Below, piece by piece: positions 31,236 to 38,673 of a stretch of 47,860 bases of DNA (within the stretch, counting starts at the first letter, position 1; every line of letters begins with the position of its first letter). The notes under the pieces were generated by a model that was given only the letters and a program-made list of their open reading frames with translations, was not told the origin of the DNA and searched no databases. The stretch is taken from the NCBI GenBank assembly GCA_035513275.1, contig DATKCJ010000029.1:1-47860 (forward strand). The letters are read 5' to 3'. Source of the DNA: DATKCJ01 sp035513275 (GTDB lineage Bacteria > Verrucomicrobiota > Verrucomicrobiia > Opitutales > Opitutaceae). The position numbers and the translations under genes were made by a program.

Positions 31236-33662
31236 TCACTCGCTGCGCAGGGCGTCGACGGGGTTCACTCGGAGGGCGCGCAGTGCGGGGATCAGGCATG
31301 CCGCGAGTCCTGCGACTCCGAGGGTGAGCAGCGTCCCCGCGTAGGTGGCTGGGTCGTTGGGTGTGATTCCGAAGAGGAAGTCCGCTTGCAGTTTGCCGGC
31401 GAGGAAGCCGAGCGTGAGCCCGATTGCCAGGCCAATCGCGAGTCGCTTGCTCCCTTCGCGCAGGATGAGGCCGAGCACGTCGCGCGGTGCGGCGCCGAGC
31501 GCCATGCGCACGCCGATTTCCTGGGTGCGCTGGCTCACGCTGTAGGCCATCACGCCGTAGAGCCCGACGCCCGACAGAAGGAGCGCGACCGCGCCGAAGA
31601 CGCCAAAAATCCAGGCGAACATCCATTTGAAGAACTTCGCGTCGTCGACCATGGCGTCGAGGGATTGCGGCCAGTAGATAGGCAGGTCGTCGTTGAGATC
31701 CAGCACCACGCCCCGCACAACTGCCGCCAGCGCCGCGGAATCGCCCGTGCGCGACTTGGCGAACACAGTCATGAAGCGGCTCGATTCCGCCTGGGTATAA
31801 GGCACGTAGGCTTGCGGCATGTTTGCGCCGTCCTGATCGAAATCACCGTGCAGCGTCGGCGCCACGACGCCTATGACCGAAATCCAGCTCTCGGGTTTCA
31901 CGTCGCGTCCGTTTCCATAAACGAAGCGCCTTCCGAGCGGACTCTCGCCCGGCCAGTAGCGCTCGGCGAACTTGCTGCTGACAACCGCGACCTTCGGCGC
32001 GGTCGTCGTGTCGCGGTCGTCAAACGTGCGCCCTTGCAGCAGCTCGATACCCAGCGTCTCGAAATACGAACCGGAGACCGCGACGCGCGAACCGAAAGTC
32101 CGCGGCGCGTTTTCGTCGTTCGACTGCTGGCCGTCGATGACGAGCTGGTCGCGGTTGTTCCACGTCGGCTGGCTCGAGCTGATCGCAACTCCCGCGACTT
32201 CGGGCCGTGCGGCGAGCCGCTCGGTCAACAGGCGGTAGAATTCGACCTGCTTGGGAAGCTCCTTGTATTCGACTTCGGGAAGGCCGATGCGGCTCGTGAA
32301 GATGCCGGCGGTCTCGAAGCCCAGGCTGGTGCTCTGCATCTTGATCACGGAGCGAACGTAGAGTCCCGAGAGCACAAGCAGCACGCAGGAGAGCACGACC
32401 TCGCCGACGACCATCACACGCGTGAAGCGGCTCAGCGAGAGCCCGGTCGATCCGCGACCGCCGTCGCGCAGAACCGAGGTGAGGTCGGTGCGCGAGGTGC
32501 GCCACGCGGGCCAGAGTCCGGCGAAGAACGTCGCGACAAAGGCGAGCCCAAGCACATAGAGGATCGAGGCGCCGTCGATCTTGAAGACCATCCAGTATGG
32601 CGGCGCCTTCATCTGGATGTAGTGGTCGAAGATCGCGAGCAGCCCATAGCCAAGCGCGAGACCCAGCACCGCGCCGGAGATCGAGAGCACGAGCGCCTCG
32701 CTGAGCAGCAGTCGCACGATCCGGGCCCGCCCCGATCCGAGCGCGGTGCGCACCGCGATCTCCTTCTGGCGCACCGCCGCGCGCACAAGGAGGAGATTCG
32801 CCACATTCGCACACGCGATAAGCATCACGAGCAGCACAGCTCCGAGCATCACGCTAAGCATCCGGAGAGTGCCGTCGCCCACGAACTCGTCGCGCAGGGG
32901 CTTCACCGTCACGCCGACGTTTTTGTTTGTCTCGGGGTGCGCTGTCTCAAGCTGTCGCGCGATTCCCTCGATCTCCGCGCGTGCGGCCTCGAGCGTCACC
33001 CCTTGCTTCAACCGGCCCATCACTTCCCAATAGCGTTCGTCGCGCGGTTCCTCGCGAGGCCCTCCGCGCATCGGCATCCACGCGTCGGCTTCATCAGGAA
33101 AACGGTAATCCCTCGGGCCCACGCCAACGACGGTCGCCCACTCGCCGTTGACCTTGAGCTGCGTGCCGAGGATCGCAGGGTCGCTGGCGAAACGGTTTTG
33201 CCAGAGCGTGAATCCGATCACCACGACGGGCACTGCGCCCGGTCCGTCCTCATCGGCGCGGAACCATCGGCCCATGTGCGGGGCGACTTTCAACATGTCC
33301 GGCCCGCTGTGCGTGATCGAGCAGCCGGTGATGCGCTCGGGATCGCCGCCGGGTCCGCTGATGTTGAACGTGCGCTCCTGGAAGATCGCCAGATCCTCGA
33401 ACGAGGTCTGCGAGCCACGCATGTCGGCGTAGTCGAGCCACGACATGCCCATGCTGTCTACGCCGAGCTTGAGGTTGTGGTTCTCCACATGGAGCAACCG
33501 CTCCTGTTCGAAGAACGGCAGTCCGCGCAGTGCGGCGCCGTTGACGATGGAAAACATGGCCGTGTTCACGCCGATTCCGAGCATGAGGGTGACAACGGCA
33601 ACAATGACGAAGACAGGACTCTTCGAGAGAGTCCGCAGGGACAGGCGCAAATCGTTGAACAT
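31236..33662 (-). CDS. Orphan MacB/FtsX-type ABC permease (ADOP family)
   Basis: An 808-residue third paralogue in the window. The start (NDLRLSLRTLSKSPVF) fits the family. Two halves each contain a MacB-type periplasmic domain and an FtsX module: FtsX 1 about 275-400 (RTALGSGRARIVRLLLSEA), FtsX 2 about 690-805 (QEIGVRMALGAAPRDVL, ending NPVDALRSE). No ATPase gene adjoins it. Its promoter faces the operator region of the DUF6428 operon, with 185 bases between divergent genes. Substrate unknown. Confidence 0.9.
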   Translation of the reverse strand: MFNDLRLSLRTLSKSPVFVIVAVVTLMLGIGVNTAMFSIVNGAALRGLPFFEQERLLHVENHNLKLGVDSMGMSWLDYADMRGSQTSFEDLAIFQERTFNISGPGGDPERITGCSITHSGPDMLKVAPHMGRWFRADEDGPGAVPVVVIGFTLWQNRFASDPAILGTQLKVNGEWATVVGVGPRDYRFPDEADAWMPMRGGPREEPRDERYWEVMGRLKQGVTLEAARAEIEGIARQLETAHPETNKNVGVTVKPLRDEFVGDGTLRMLSVMLGAVLLVMLIACANVANLLLVRAAVRQKEIAVRTALGSGRARIVRLLLSEALVLSISGAVLGLALGYGLLAIFDHYIQMKAPPYWMVFKIDGASILYVLGLAFVATFFAGLWPAWRTSRTDLTSVLRDGGRGSTGLSLSRFTRVMVVGEVVLSCVLLVLSGLYVRSVIKMQSTSLGFETAGIFTSRIGLPEVEYKELPKQVEFYRLLTERLAARPEVAGVAISSSQPTWNNRDQLVIDGQQSNDENAPRTFGSRVAVSGSYFETLGIELLQGRTFDDRDTTTAPKVAVVSSKFAERYWPGESPLGRRFVYGNGRDVKPESWISVIGVVAPTLHGDFDQDGANMPQAYVPYTQAESSRFMTVFAKSRTGDSAALAAVVRGVVLDLNDDLPIYWPQSLDAMVDDAKFFKWMFAWIFGVFGAVALLLSGVGLYGVMAYSVSQRTQEIGVRMALGAAPRDVLGLILREGSKRLAIGLAIGLTLGFLAGKLQADFLFGITPNDPATYAGTLLTLGVAGLAACLIPALRALRVNPVDALRSE

Positions 33663-33787
33663 GGCTCAGGGTGTTTGGGCTGCCCTCATAACACGCGGCA
33701 CCCCGGTCGAGTTGCAGCGAATCCTGCCCGGCCCCGCCCCCACCCTCGATTCTGACGCGCACCAAGAAACTTTTGGGAATTCCTTAA

Positions 33788-33829
33788 GTTGCTATTGACA
33801 ACCATCGCCTGTTGGTTGCTATTGGCAAC
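33788..33829 (+). promoter_or_regulatory. Twin palindromic operators with a candidate -35 box
   Basis: Two copies of a near-palindrome, GTTGCTATTGACAAC (33788-33802) and GTTGCTATTGGCAAC (33815-33829), start 27 bases apart. The second has perfect six-base arms GGTTGC/GCAACC around TATTG. The first contains TTGACA, a consensus -35. Flanking CCTTAA and TTTAAGG add outer symmetry. Nineteen bases separate the second copy from the DUF6428 ATG at 33848. The likely binder is the MarR-type protein encoded downstream. Confidence 0.6.
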
Positions 33830-33847
33830 CGTTTAAGGGACCCAAAA

Positions 33848-34528
33848 ATGAACACCTCAGAATTCCTCGATGCATTGCGCGCCCGGCCCGAGCTGCCGCT
33901 GGCGTTTTCGACATCCGCGGGCACCGTGCCGGCGGGTTACCACCTCACTGAAGTAAAGCGCGTCTCCTACGAGACGATGGACTGCGGCGCAGTCTCCCAC
34001 CGCTGGGCCGAGACGCAGTTCGAAATCTGGGCGCCGCCTGTCGTGGGCGCGCTGCCGGGCCGCGAGCCGATGTCCGCCGGCAAATTCCTAAAGATCGTGG
34101 ACCGCGTGGAAAGGGAGCTGCCGCTCGACGGCGACTCCCAAGCGCGGATCCTCGCCGAAATCGGCGGCAAGCCGGCTGTGCTCAGTGCCATCGAGAGCGT
34201 GACCGTCTCGAAGGGCCGACTCGAGGTCGCCCTCACCGCTGACCGCACTCGCTGCAAGGCGGCCGAGCGTCGCGTGGGCGAACTCACCGGAGGTTGCTGC
34301 GGCACCGGCGAGGAGGAGAAAGAGCCAGCCGCGACGGCCACTCTGAAGTCGTCCGAGTCGCGCGGCCAGTGCTGCACGATGGCCGCCGATTCGAAGCTCG
34401 GCGCCCTGTGCGGCTGCGCGGCGCGCACGGAAAACCAGGTCGCCGACACCGACGCGCCCGGCACCAGTCGCCTCCAGTCGGCTTGGTTCACGCCTTTCGA
34501 ATCGCAGAGCTTCCGGTTCATGTTCTAG
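33848..34528 (+). CDS. DUF6428 family protein with a cysteine-rich tail
   Basis: A 226-residue protein. Residues 1-145 match DUF6428 as remembered (FLDAL.. ELPLAF, GYHLTEVKRVSYETMDCG, HRWAETQFEIW, RTRCKAAE). The rest is an extra tail with vicinal cysteines at 150-151 (GGCCG) and 175-176 (QCCT) and a CGC at 188-190; with Cys46 and Cys136 there are eight cysteines. No signal peptide. Family knowledge, from memory: DUF6428 genes often sit in arsenic-related operons, but no arsenic gene is present here. Vicinal thiols suit As(III), Sb(III) or other soft metals. First gene of a three-gene run, directly behind twin operators. Start at 33848 gives the canonical N-terminus. Confidence 0.75.
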   Translation: MNTSEFLDALRARPELPLAFSTSAGTVPAGYHLTEVKRVSYETMDCGAVSHRWAETQFEIWAPPVVGALPGREPMSAGKFLKIVDRVERELPLDGDSQARILAEIGGKPAVLSAIESVTVSKGRLEVALTADRTRCKAAERRVGELTGGCCGTGEEEKEPAATATLKSSESRGQCCTMAADSKLGALCGCAARTENQVADTDAPGTSRLQSAWFTPFESQSFRFMF

Positions 34529-34549
34529 CTTTCGGATCCAGAACCCACG

Positions 34550-35029
34550 ATGCCTTCGACACAGGCAAAATCCGCACGCGACGCCGACGACCTCCTGCGC
34601 GAGGTCGTCGCGCTCTACCAGCGCACACAGCGCTCGGTGAAGGCGAGCTGCTGCGACGCCTCAAACAAGGAGAGCGAGGCCGTTACCCTGCTCGGTCGCA
34701 AGGGGCCGCTCACGATCCAGGAGTTCGCCGCCGGCATGGGGCTCGAGAAGACATGGGCAAGCCGGCTCGCCGACCGGCTCGAAGATCGCGGCCTGGCTCG
34801 ACGCACGAAGCATCCGGATGACAAGCGCTGCTGCCTGCTCGAACTGACGGCGAAAGGAGAGAAGGCACGCGATGCTCTCGAGGAGACGATGAACAGCACC
34901 GCGTCCGACATCCTATCGCGCGTGCCTGCTTCGAAGCGCGCCTCGATCGAGGGTGCGCTCGCCACGCTGCGCGATGCGCTTGCCGGCGTCGCCGCCGATT
35001 GCTGCAGCGACGAATCGAAGCGCGGCTGA
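34550..35029 (+). CDS. MarR-family transcriptional regulator with three Cys-Cys pairs
   Basis: A 159-residue winged helix-turn-helix regulator. The core (about 45-105) has LTIQEFAAGMGLEKTWASRLADRLEDRGLARRTKHPDDKRCC..LTAKGEKA (listed in part), the usual MarR recognition helix and wing. Unusually it has three vicinal cysteine pairs: C34/C35, C94/C95 in the wing and C151/C152 at the C-terminus. Thiol chemistry in regulators of this kind senses oxidants, arsenite or other metals; that is the working inference. It follows the DUF6428 gene by 21 bases, with a CTAGCTTTCGGATCC motif across the junction, and very probably binds the twin palindromes upstream. Confidence 0.85.
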   Translation: MPSTQAKSARDADDLLREVVALYQRTQRSVKASCCDASNKESEAVTLLGRKGPLTIQEFAAGMGLEKTWASRLADRLEDRGLARRTKHPDDKRCCLLELTAKGEKARDALEETMNSTASDILSRVPASKRASIEGALATLRDALAGVAADCCSDESKRG

Positions 35030-35053
35030 GGTGCACCGCACCGGACGACTGCG

Positions 35054-35425
35054 ATGACGCTCCTGCTCTACGCCGCGCCGGTATTTCTGCTCTTCGAAGG
35101 GTGGCAACTCTTTGTGTGCGAGCGCTACACAGGCGTGAAAGTGCTTCGCGCCGGGGGCGACCCGCGCGAGAAGGGCCTGTCGGAGCGCACCGCGTTTTTC
35201 TGGATCGCGACGATCGTGGCTTACTGGCTTTGGATGGGCCTGCTTTTCGGCGGGGGTGTCGCGCGGCCACAAGTGGCGACGATCTTTGCCGTGAACATCA
35301 TCGGCCACCTCGTGCGGCGAAACACGCCGCTGAAGTGGACGCTCGTCACGCTCACATTCGAGGGCGCCGTCCGGATCGGCATGCTCATCTCGATGATGAT
35401 GGTGCTCTACCGAGCGCGGTGGTGA
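35054..35425 (+). CDS. Small four-helix membrane protein, third gene of the DUF6428/MarR operon
   Basis: A 123-residue protein with about four membrane segments (LLLYAAPVFLLFEGWQLF, TAFFWIATIVAYWLWMGLLF, VATIFAVNIIGHLV, FEGAVRIGMLISMMMVLY). No family recognised. It starts 24 bases after the MarR stop. Context suggests it belongs to the same response, possibly as a transporter or sensor partner, but the sequence has no known transport motif. Confidence 0.65.
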   Translation: MTLLLYAAPVFLLFEGWQLFVCERYTGVKVLRAGGDPREKGLSERTAFFWIATIVAYWLWMGLLFGGGVARPQVATIFAVNIIGHLVRRNTPLKWTLVTLTFEGAVRIGMLISMMMVLYRARW

Positions 35426-35438
35426 ATTGAGACGCAAG

Positions 35439-35532
35439 CCGGCCTCCCGAACCGACCCGTCCTCGAAGAGGCCGGGCTACCCGCGAGCAGAATCCGAAAG
35501 GTAGCCCGCGATCTCCGAGCGCGGGTTCTACA
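35439..35532. repeat. Two REP-like elements separated by a shared 15-mer
   Basis: CCGGCCTC (35439-35446) pairs with GAGGCCGG (35468-35475), followed by GCTAC. Then GAATCCGAAAGGTAG (35490-35504), the reverse complement of a 15-mer at 38613-38627, whose GTAG leads into CCCGCG-ATCTCCGAG-CGCGGG (35505-35525) and then TTCTACA. Confidence 0.65.
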
Positions 35533-35534
35533 AT

Positions 35535-35801
35535 TCAGAACCGCGGGATCGGATCGCTCTTGCGACACGACTGCTCGAAGAACGCCAGCGCGGCATTCAC
35601 GAGCCGGGCGTATTTCGTGTAGTCGCCCGTCCACGAGTTCGGCAGGCGCAGGCGCTTCAGCGTGCAGTTGCGCATGCGGCCGGACTTGTCGAAATCCGCC
35701 TCTACCTCCATCGAGAACGGCGGCTCGGCCTTGTGGATGATGAAATGCCTCTCGCCCTGTGCCGTCTCCTGATCCACGCGGAGAAAGCACCCGAGGTTCA
35801 T
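35535..35801 (-). CDS. Small hypothetical protein
   Basis: An 88-residue soluble protein (HFIIHKAEPPFSMEVEADFDKSGRM, then LVNAALAFFEQSCRK). No family recognised. Its ATG overlaps the stop of the upstream membrane-protein gene as ATGA, so both are translationally coupled and probably act together. Ends among REP-like repeats. Confidence 0.6.
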   Translation of the reverse strand: MNLGCFLRVDQETAQGERHFIIHKAEPPFSMEVEADFDKSGRMRNCTLKRLRLPNSWTGDYTKYARLVNAALAFFEQSCRKSDPIPRF

Positions 35802-36409
35802 GGCGTCGGGGTCGCCACGGGCAGCGAGGTGTCGGGCGCGACGGCGGGGGGCTGGATTCTCGGTGTCGGAACGGACGTGGCGCGTGAGGCTGGTCGGGAT
35901 TGGGCACTCGCGCTTGGCATCGGCCCGTCAAATTCTAGCGCACCATACTCTAACGGCAGTTGTCGCTGAGGTGGTGTCAACGGCTTCGAATCGTCGATCT
36001 CGAGCACACGATGTTCCCACATCGGATCCGGTTGCGGTAACAAGAGCCGACTCGTCGCACGTCTTTGCAGCGAGCCTTCGATGAGAACTGGTAGCGTTGA
36101 TTCGCCACTCACGGCCTCCAGCACCGCATCCGGCGACGGCGGCGGAACCGTCAGCTCCCAGAACTCCTTCTTCCGGTTCTGCTCAACGGACTCGGGCGTC
36201 GGGAAGACGTCGTCGACGTTCATCAACCGCACGATTTTCCCCCCGCGTGTCAGGCTGCTGGCCTTGTTCAGCGTGATCACGACGGTGAACATGAACAGCG
36301 TCGCGACGATCGTCGGCAGCAGCATCGAAATCGTGCCGGGGCCGCGCATCTGGCGATGCAATTGCTCGCGAGCGGGTGCGGGGCCGAATCTGGAAAAACC
36401 GTGGCTCAT
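35798..36409 (-). CDS. Membrane-anchored hypothetical protein with proline-rich tail
   Basis: A 203-residue protein with one membrane helix (about 27-47, ISMLLPTIVATLFMFTVVIT) and an otherwise polar, proline-rich body (PPPSPDAVLEAV, PPQRQLPLEYGAL, tail PPAVAPDTSLPVATPTP). A prepilin or secretion-type N-terminus is not evident. Coupled by ATGA to the small gene downstream. Divergent from the coiled-coil gene at 36495, with an 85-base shared gap. No family recognised. Confidence 0.6.
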   Translation of the reverse strand: MSHGFSRFGPAPAREQLHRQMRGPGTISMLLPTIVATLFMFTVVITLNKASSLTRGGKIVRLMNVDDVFPTPESVEQNRKKEFWELTVPPPSPDAVLEAVSGESTLPVLIEGSLQRRATSRLLLPQPDPMWEHRVLEIDDSKPLTPPQRQLPLEYGALEFDGPMPSASAQSRPASRATSVPTPRIQPPAVAPDTSLPVATPTP

Positions 36410-36447
36410 CTTGGGTATTCCCGCAGGATACTCCGTCCTCCGTGGCT

Positions 36448-36470
36448 CTCAAGTGACAATTGCCCTTGAG
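36448..36470. promoter_or_regulatory. Inverted repeat in a divergent promoter gap
   Basis: CTCAAG, eleven bases, CTTGAG, between divergently transcribed genes. It could be an operator for either, but no regulator or second copy is seen. Confidence 0.3.
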
Positions 36471-36494
36471 ATTGCCCCGCCGATTGGGAAAAAG

Positions 36495-37811
36495 ATGTCC
36501 CGGCGCCAACGCGCCGCCCCGGTCCCTCCCCCGCCCGCGATGAAATCCCATGGCTCCCCCCGTCCGCCGAAATGGCCCTTCCTGCTTGGCGACGCCGCAT
36601 TGATAACGGTCGCCGTGGCGATCTGGCTCCTCGAGGAGGGCCCGCTCTCAGACACGGCGCTCGTGATCATCTTCTCGTGTTTCTTTCTCGGCACGGCGCT
36701 CGCGATCACGCCCTTCCTGCTCGATTTCTCCACGGCGCGCCAAGACGACCTCTTCGAGGCCCGCGAAGGACTTGAGAGCCTCGCGCAGAAACTCTCCGAG
36801 AGCGCCGACTTCATCGGCACCGTCGCCGGCCAGCTTCACGCGATTAACGAAGCGAACCAGAAGGCCATCCACCTCGCCGAGGCGCTCCCCTACAAGATGC
36901 AGGAGAAAATCGGCGAGGTCGCACAACTCGTTCAACAGGGCCAGGACGAGGAAAAGGAAGCGATGGCCGCGGAGCTTGAGGAACTTCGCGAGAACGAAAG
37001 CCGCCACCTTGAGACCGCGATCGACAAGGCCCGCGCATCGCTCGACGCCGCGGTCAAGCGCGTCGAAGCCGCCGAGAAGGCGCTCGGCGCAGCGATAGCA
37101 GCGTTCGAGAGCCGGACGGCAGCAGCCGCAGCACCTACACCCGTGGCAGCGCCCGTGAAGGAAGCGCACACGCCCAATCCAAAGAAGGAATCGCACGCGC
37201 CACCGCCAGCTCCGATCAACTCGCCTCCGCCTGCGCCCGCTTCAGACCACGCGACCAACGGCGGCGGCCACGAATCGCCGAAGCACACCAAGCCCGAGAA
37301 GCACACACCCGAGCACGCTCATTCACCTGCGCCCAAGTCTGTGGTGAAGCCAATTGCGAAACACGCTGCAGTCTCCGAGCCCGCCGCAGAGGTCGTCCAC
37401 GCGCCGCCGCCTCCGCCCGTGCGTCGCAAACCCGCGAAGCCCGCCGCAGATCACGAGACGCTGCCCGGACTCGATCCGGTCGTCGTGCGCGACGACGACG
37501 CAGCGGCCGAGGACGGCTCCTCTGCGAAAACTTCTGACGGCAGCACGCGCCTTCTCGTCACCGCCTACATCGGCATCGGCAACAAGGTGTTCGTCCGCGG
37601 CGATGGCCCGGGCCTCAATCCCGAGAAAGGCCAGCCGATGGAGTTCGTCTCGATCGGCAAATGGCTCTGGCAGACTTCAGAAGCGACTGCACCCGTGACT
37701 CTGCAGGTTTACAAGAACGACGAGATCAAGGCGCTGGGCGACGAAATCACAATCGACCCCGGCCACCACGTCGAAGTCACACCGGTCTTCCGCGAGGCGA
37801 ATCCGTTTTGA
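36495..37811 (+). CDS. Membrane-anchored coiled-coil protein with conserved C-terminal beta domain
   Basis: A 438-residue protein. Two hydrophobic segments (about 28-46, LLGDAALITVAVAIWLL, and 52-77, ALVIIFSCFFLGTALAI), a long coiled coil (about 90-205, rich in Glu/Ala/Lys), a low-complexity Pro/His/Lys/Ala linker (about 210-335), and a globular end (about 350-436, RLLVTAYIGIGNKVFVRGDGPGLNPEKG ... LQVYKNDEI ... VTPVF). The C-terminal GDGPGL domain is one I recall from other verrucomicrobial hypothetical proteins; no function is known. The ATG at 36495 is preferred because GGGA lies upstream; 36540 is the alternative. Likely structural or scaffolding, by inference only. Confidence 0.7.
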   Translation: MSRRQRAAPVPPPPAMKSHGSPRPPKWPFLLGDAALITVAVAIWLLEEGPLSDTALVIIFSCFFLGTALAITPFLLDFSTARQDDLFEAREGLESLAQKLSESADFIGTVAGQLHAINEANQKAIHLAEALPYKMQEKIGEVAQLVQQGQDEEKEAMAAELEELRENESRHLETAIDKARASLDAAVKRVEAAEKALGAAIAAFESRTAAAAAPTPVAAPVKEAHTPNPKKESHAPPPAPINSPPPAPASDHATNGGGHESPKHTKPEKHTPEHAHSPAPKSVVKPIAKHAAVSEPAAEVVHAPPPPPVRRKPAKPAADHETLPGLDPVVVRDDDAAAEDGSSAKTSDGSTRLLVTAYIGIGNKVFVRGDGPGLNPEKGQPMEFVSIGKWLWQTSEATAPVTLQVYKNDEIKALGDEITIDPGHHVEVTPVFREANPF

Positions 37812-37823
37812 GCGTCGGCCGGC

Positions 37824-38162
37824 TCAGCCGAGCCCGAGCGCTGCTCGCAGTCGTGTCGCAATGGCTCCCCTCCTGGCGTGGGTGACCGACCCCACCAGCC
37901 GCAAGAGATTCGCTTTCCTCACCTGATACACGAGCGCGCAGTTCAGCAGCGTCATGAACTCGAGTCCATCCGCGCCATTCAGCACAACCTGATGAGAGCG
38001 GACTGTTTCAGCCGGTTGTTTCTTCGTTCCGACTAGTATGTTGATCCTGCCCTGCCGAGGATCCGCGAGAATGTCCGGCGGCGACAACACAACAGCAGGA
38101 TGCCCGACTGAGTCCTGCTCGCTCGAGGGAACGAAAACAACGTCCCAACGGTTCAGCTTCAC
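37824..38162 (-). CDS. MazF/PemK-like toxin
   Basis: A 112-residue protein, GTG start overlapping the antitoxin stop as GTGA. The N-terminal strand RWDVVFVPSS followed by GHPAVVLSP is the MazF/PemK signature; the later part (ILVGTKKQ, NGADGLEFMTLLNCALVYQVRKANL) fits the beta-barrel. Family knowledge: sequence-specific mRNA endoribonucleases neutralised by an unstable antitoxin. It converges on the coiled-coil gene. The toxin assignment is good but not certain. Confidence 0.75.
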   Translation of the reverse strand: MKLNRWDVVFVPSSEQDSVGHPAVVLSPPDILADPRQGRINILVGTKKQPAETVRSHQVVLNGADGLEFMTLLNCALVYQVRKANLLRLVGSVTHARRGAIATRLRAALGLG

Positions 38163-38377
38163 AGCGCCTCTCCCAGACTGTTGGCAAGATGGATCTCCTT
38201 GTCCGACATGTCGATCGTGCCAGCTCCAGCGGGTGGCACAAACTCAGGCACATCGAAGGGAACGATCTGCACATAACCCGCCGGCGTCTTCACAATCACG
38301 GACTCGCGGTTCTTGATGACTTTCCGTGCGATGCCAGAGAATTGCGCCTTCGCCTTCGAGACATTGAGGGTCTTCAT
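38159..38377 (-). CDS. Phd/YefM-like antitoxin
   Basis: A 72-residue protein. KTLNVSKAKAQFSGIARKVIKNRESVIVKTPAGYVQIVPFD has the Phd/YefM fold signature (S.A+..FS.I...V......V.+T..G). The C-terminal tail would bind the toxin. First gene of the pair, autoregulation expected. Upstream the sequence runs into the repeat-rich gap before phoR. Confidence 0.7.
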   Translation of the reverse strand: MKTLNVSKAKAQFSGIARKVIKNRESVIVKTPAGYVQIVPFDVPEFVPPAGAGTIDMSDKEIHLANSLGEAL

Positions 38378-38504
38378 GATCCGACGATATACCTGACCAA
38401 TTGTTGGTCAAGCGTCTGACCATGACTTGAACAAGCCGGCGCTTGGATATCTCAGGCTACCTCGAATTTCGTGGTGGCAGGCTTTCCTGATGCCACCGGC
38501 TTTC

Positions 38505-38627
38505 GCGCCTCTCGGCGAGAGGCGCGCTACCTTGCAGGGGAGTCAAATTGCTGAGTCCCGCTGTTCACGCAGCGGGCTACAACGAGCAAGGCAATCGCGC
38601 GCAAGCGCGCTCCTACCTTTCGGATTC
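38505..38627. repeat. Three REP-like hairpins in a row plus shared 15-mer
   Basis: GCGCCTCTC-GGC-GAGAGGCGC then GCTACC (38505-38531). CCCGCTGT-TCAC-GCAGCGGG then CTACA (38557-38581; one G-T pair in the stem). GCGCGC-AA-GCGCGC then TCCTACC (38597-38617). The last foot overlaps CTACCTTTCGGATTC (38613-38627), found inverted at 35490-35504. Confidence 0.75.
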
Positions 38628-38644
38628 GGATCAAACCAAGCTTA

Positions 38645-38666
38645 GGTTCGCTGCTCGCAGCGAACC
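38645..38666. terminator. Candidate hairpin after phoR
   Basis: GGTTCGCTG, loop CTCG, CAGCGAACC: a perfect 9-bp stem just past the phoR stop on the minus strand. No T run follows in either direction, so it may be a weak terminator or another repeat. Confidence 0.4.
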
Positions 38667-38673
38667 TCGAACC

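Noticed and set aside
31215..33755. Plus-strand frame of 846 codons
   Set aside because: Antisense to the third ADOP permease; His/Arg/Glu-rich shadow.
38427..38645. 72-codon plus-strand frame
   Set aside because: It is translated from hairpin repeats and has no ribosome-binding site or family match.
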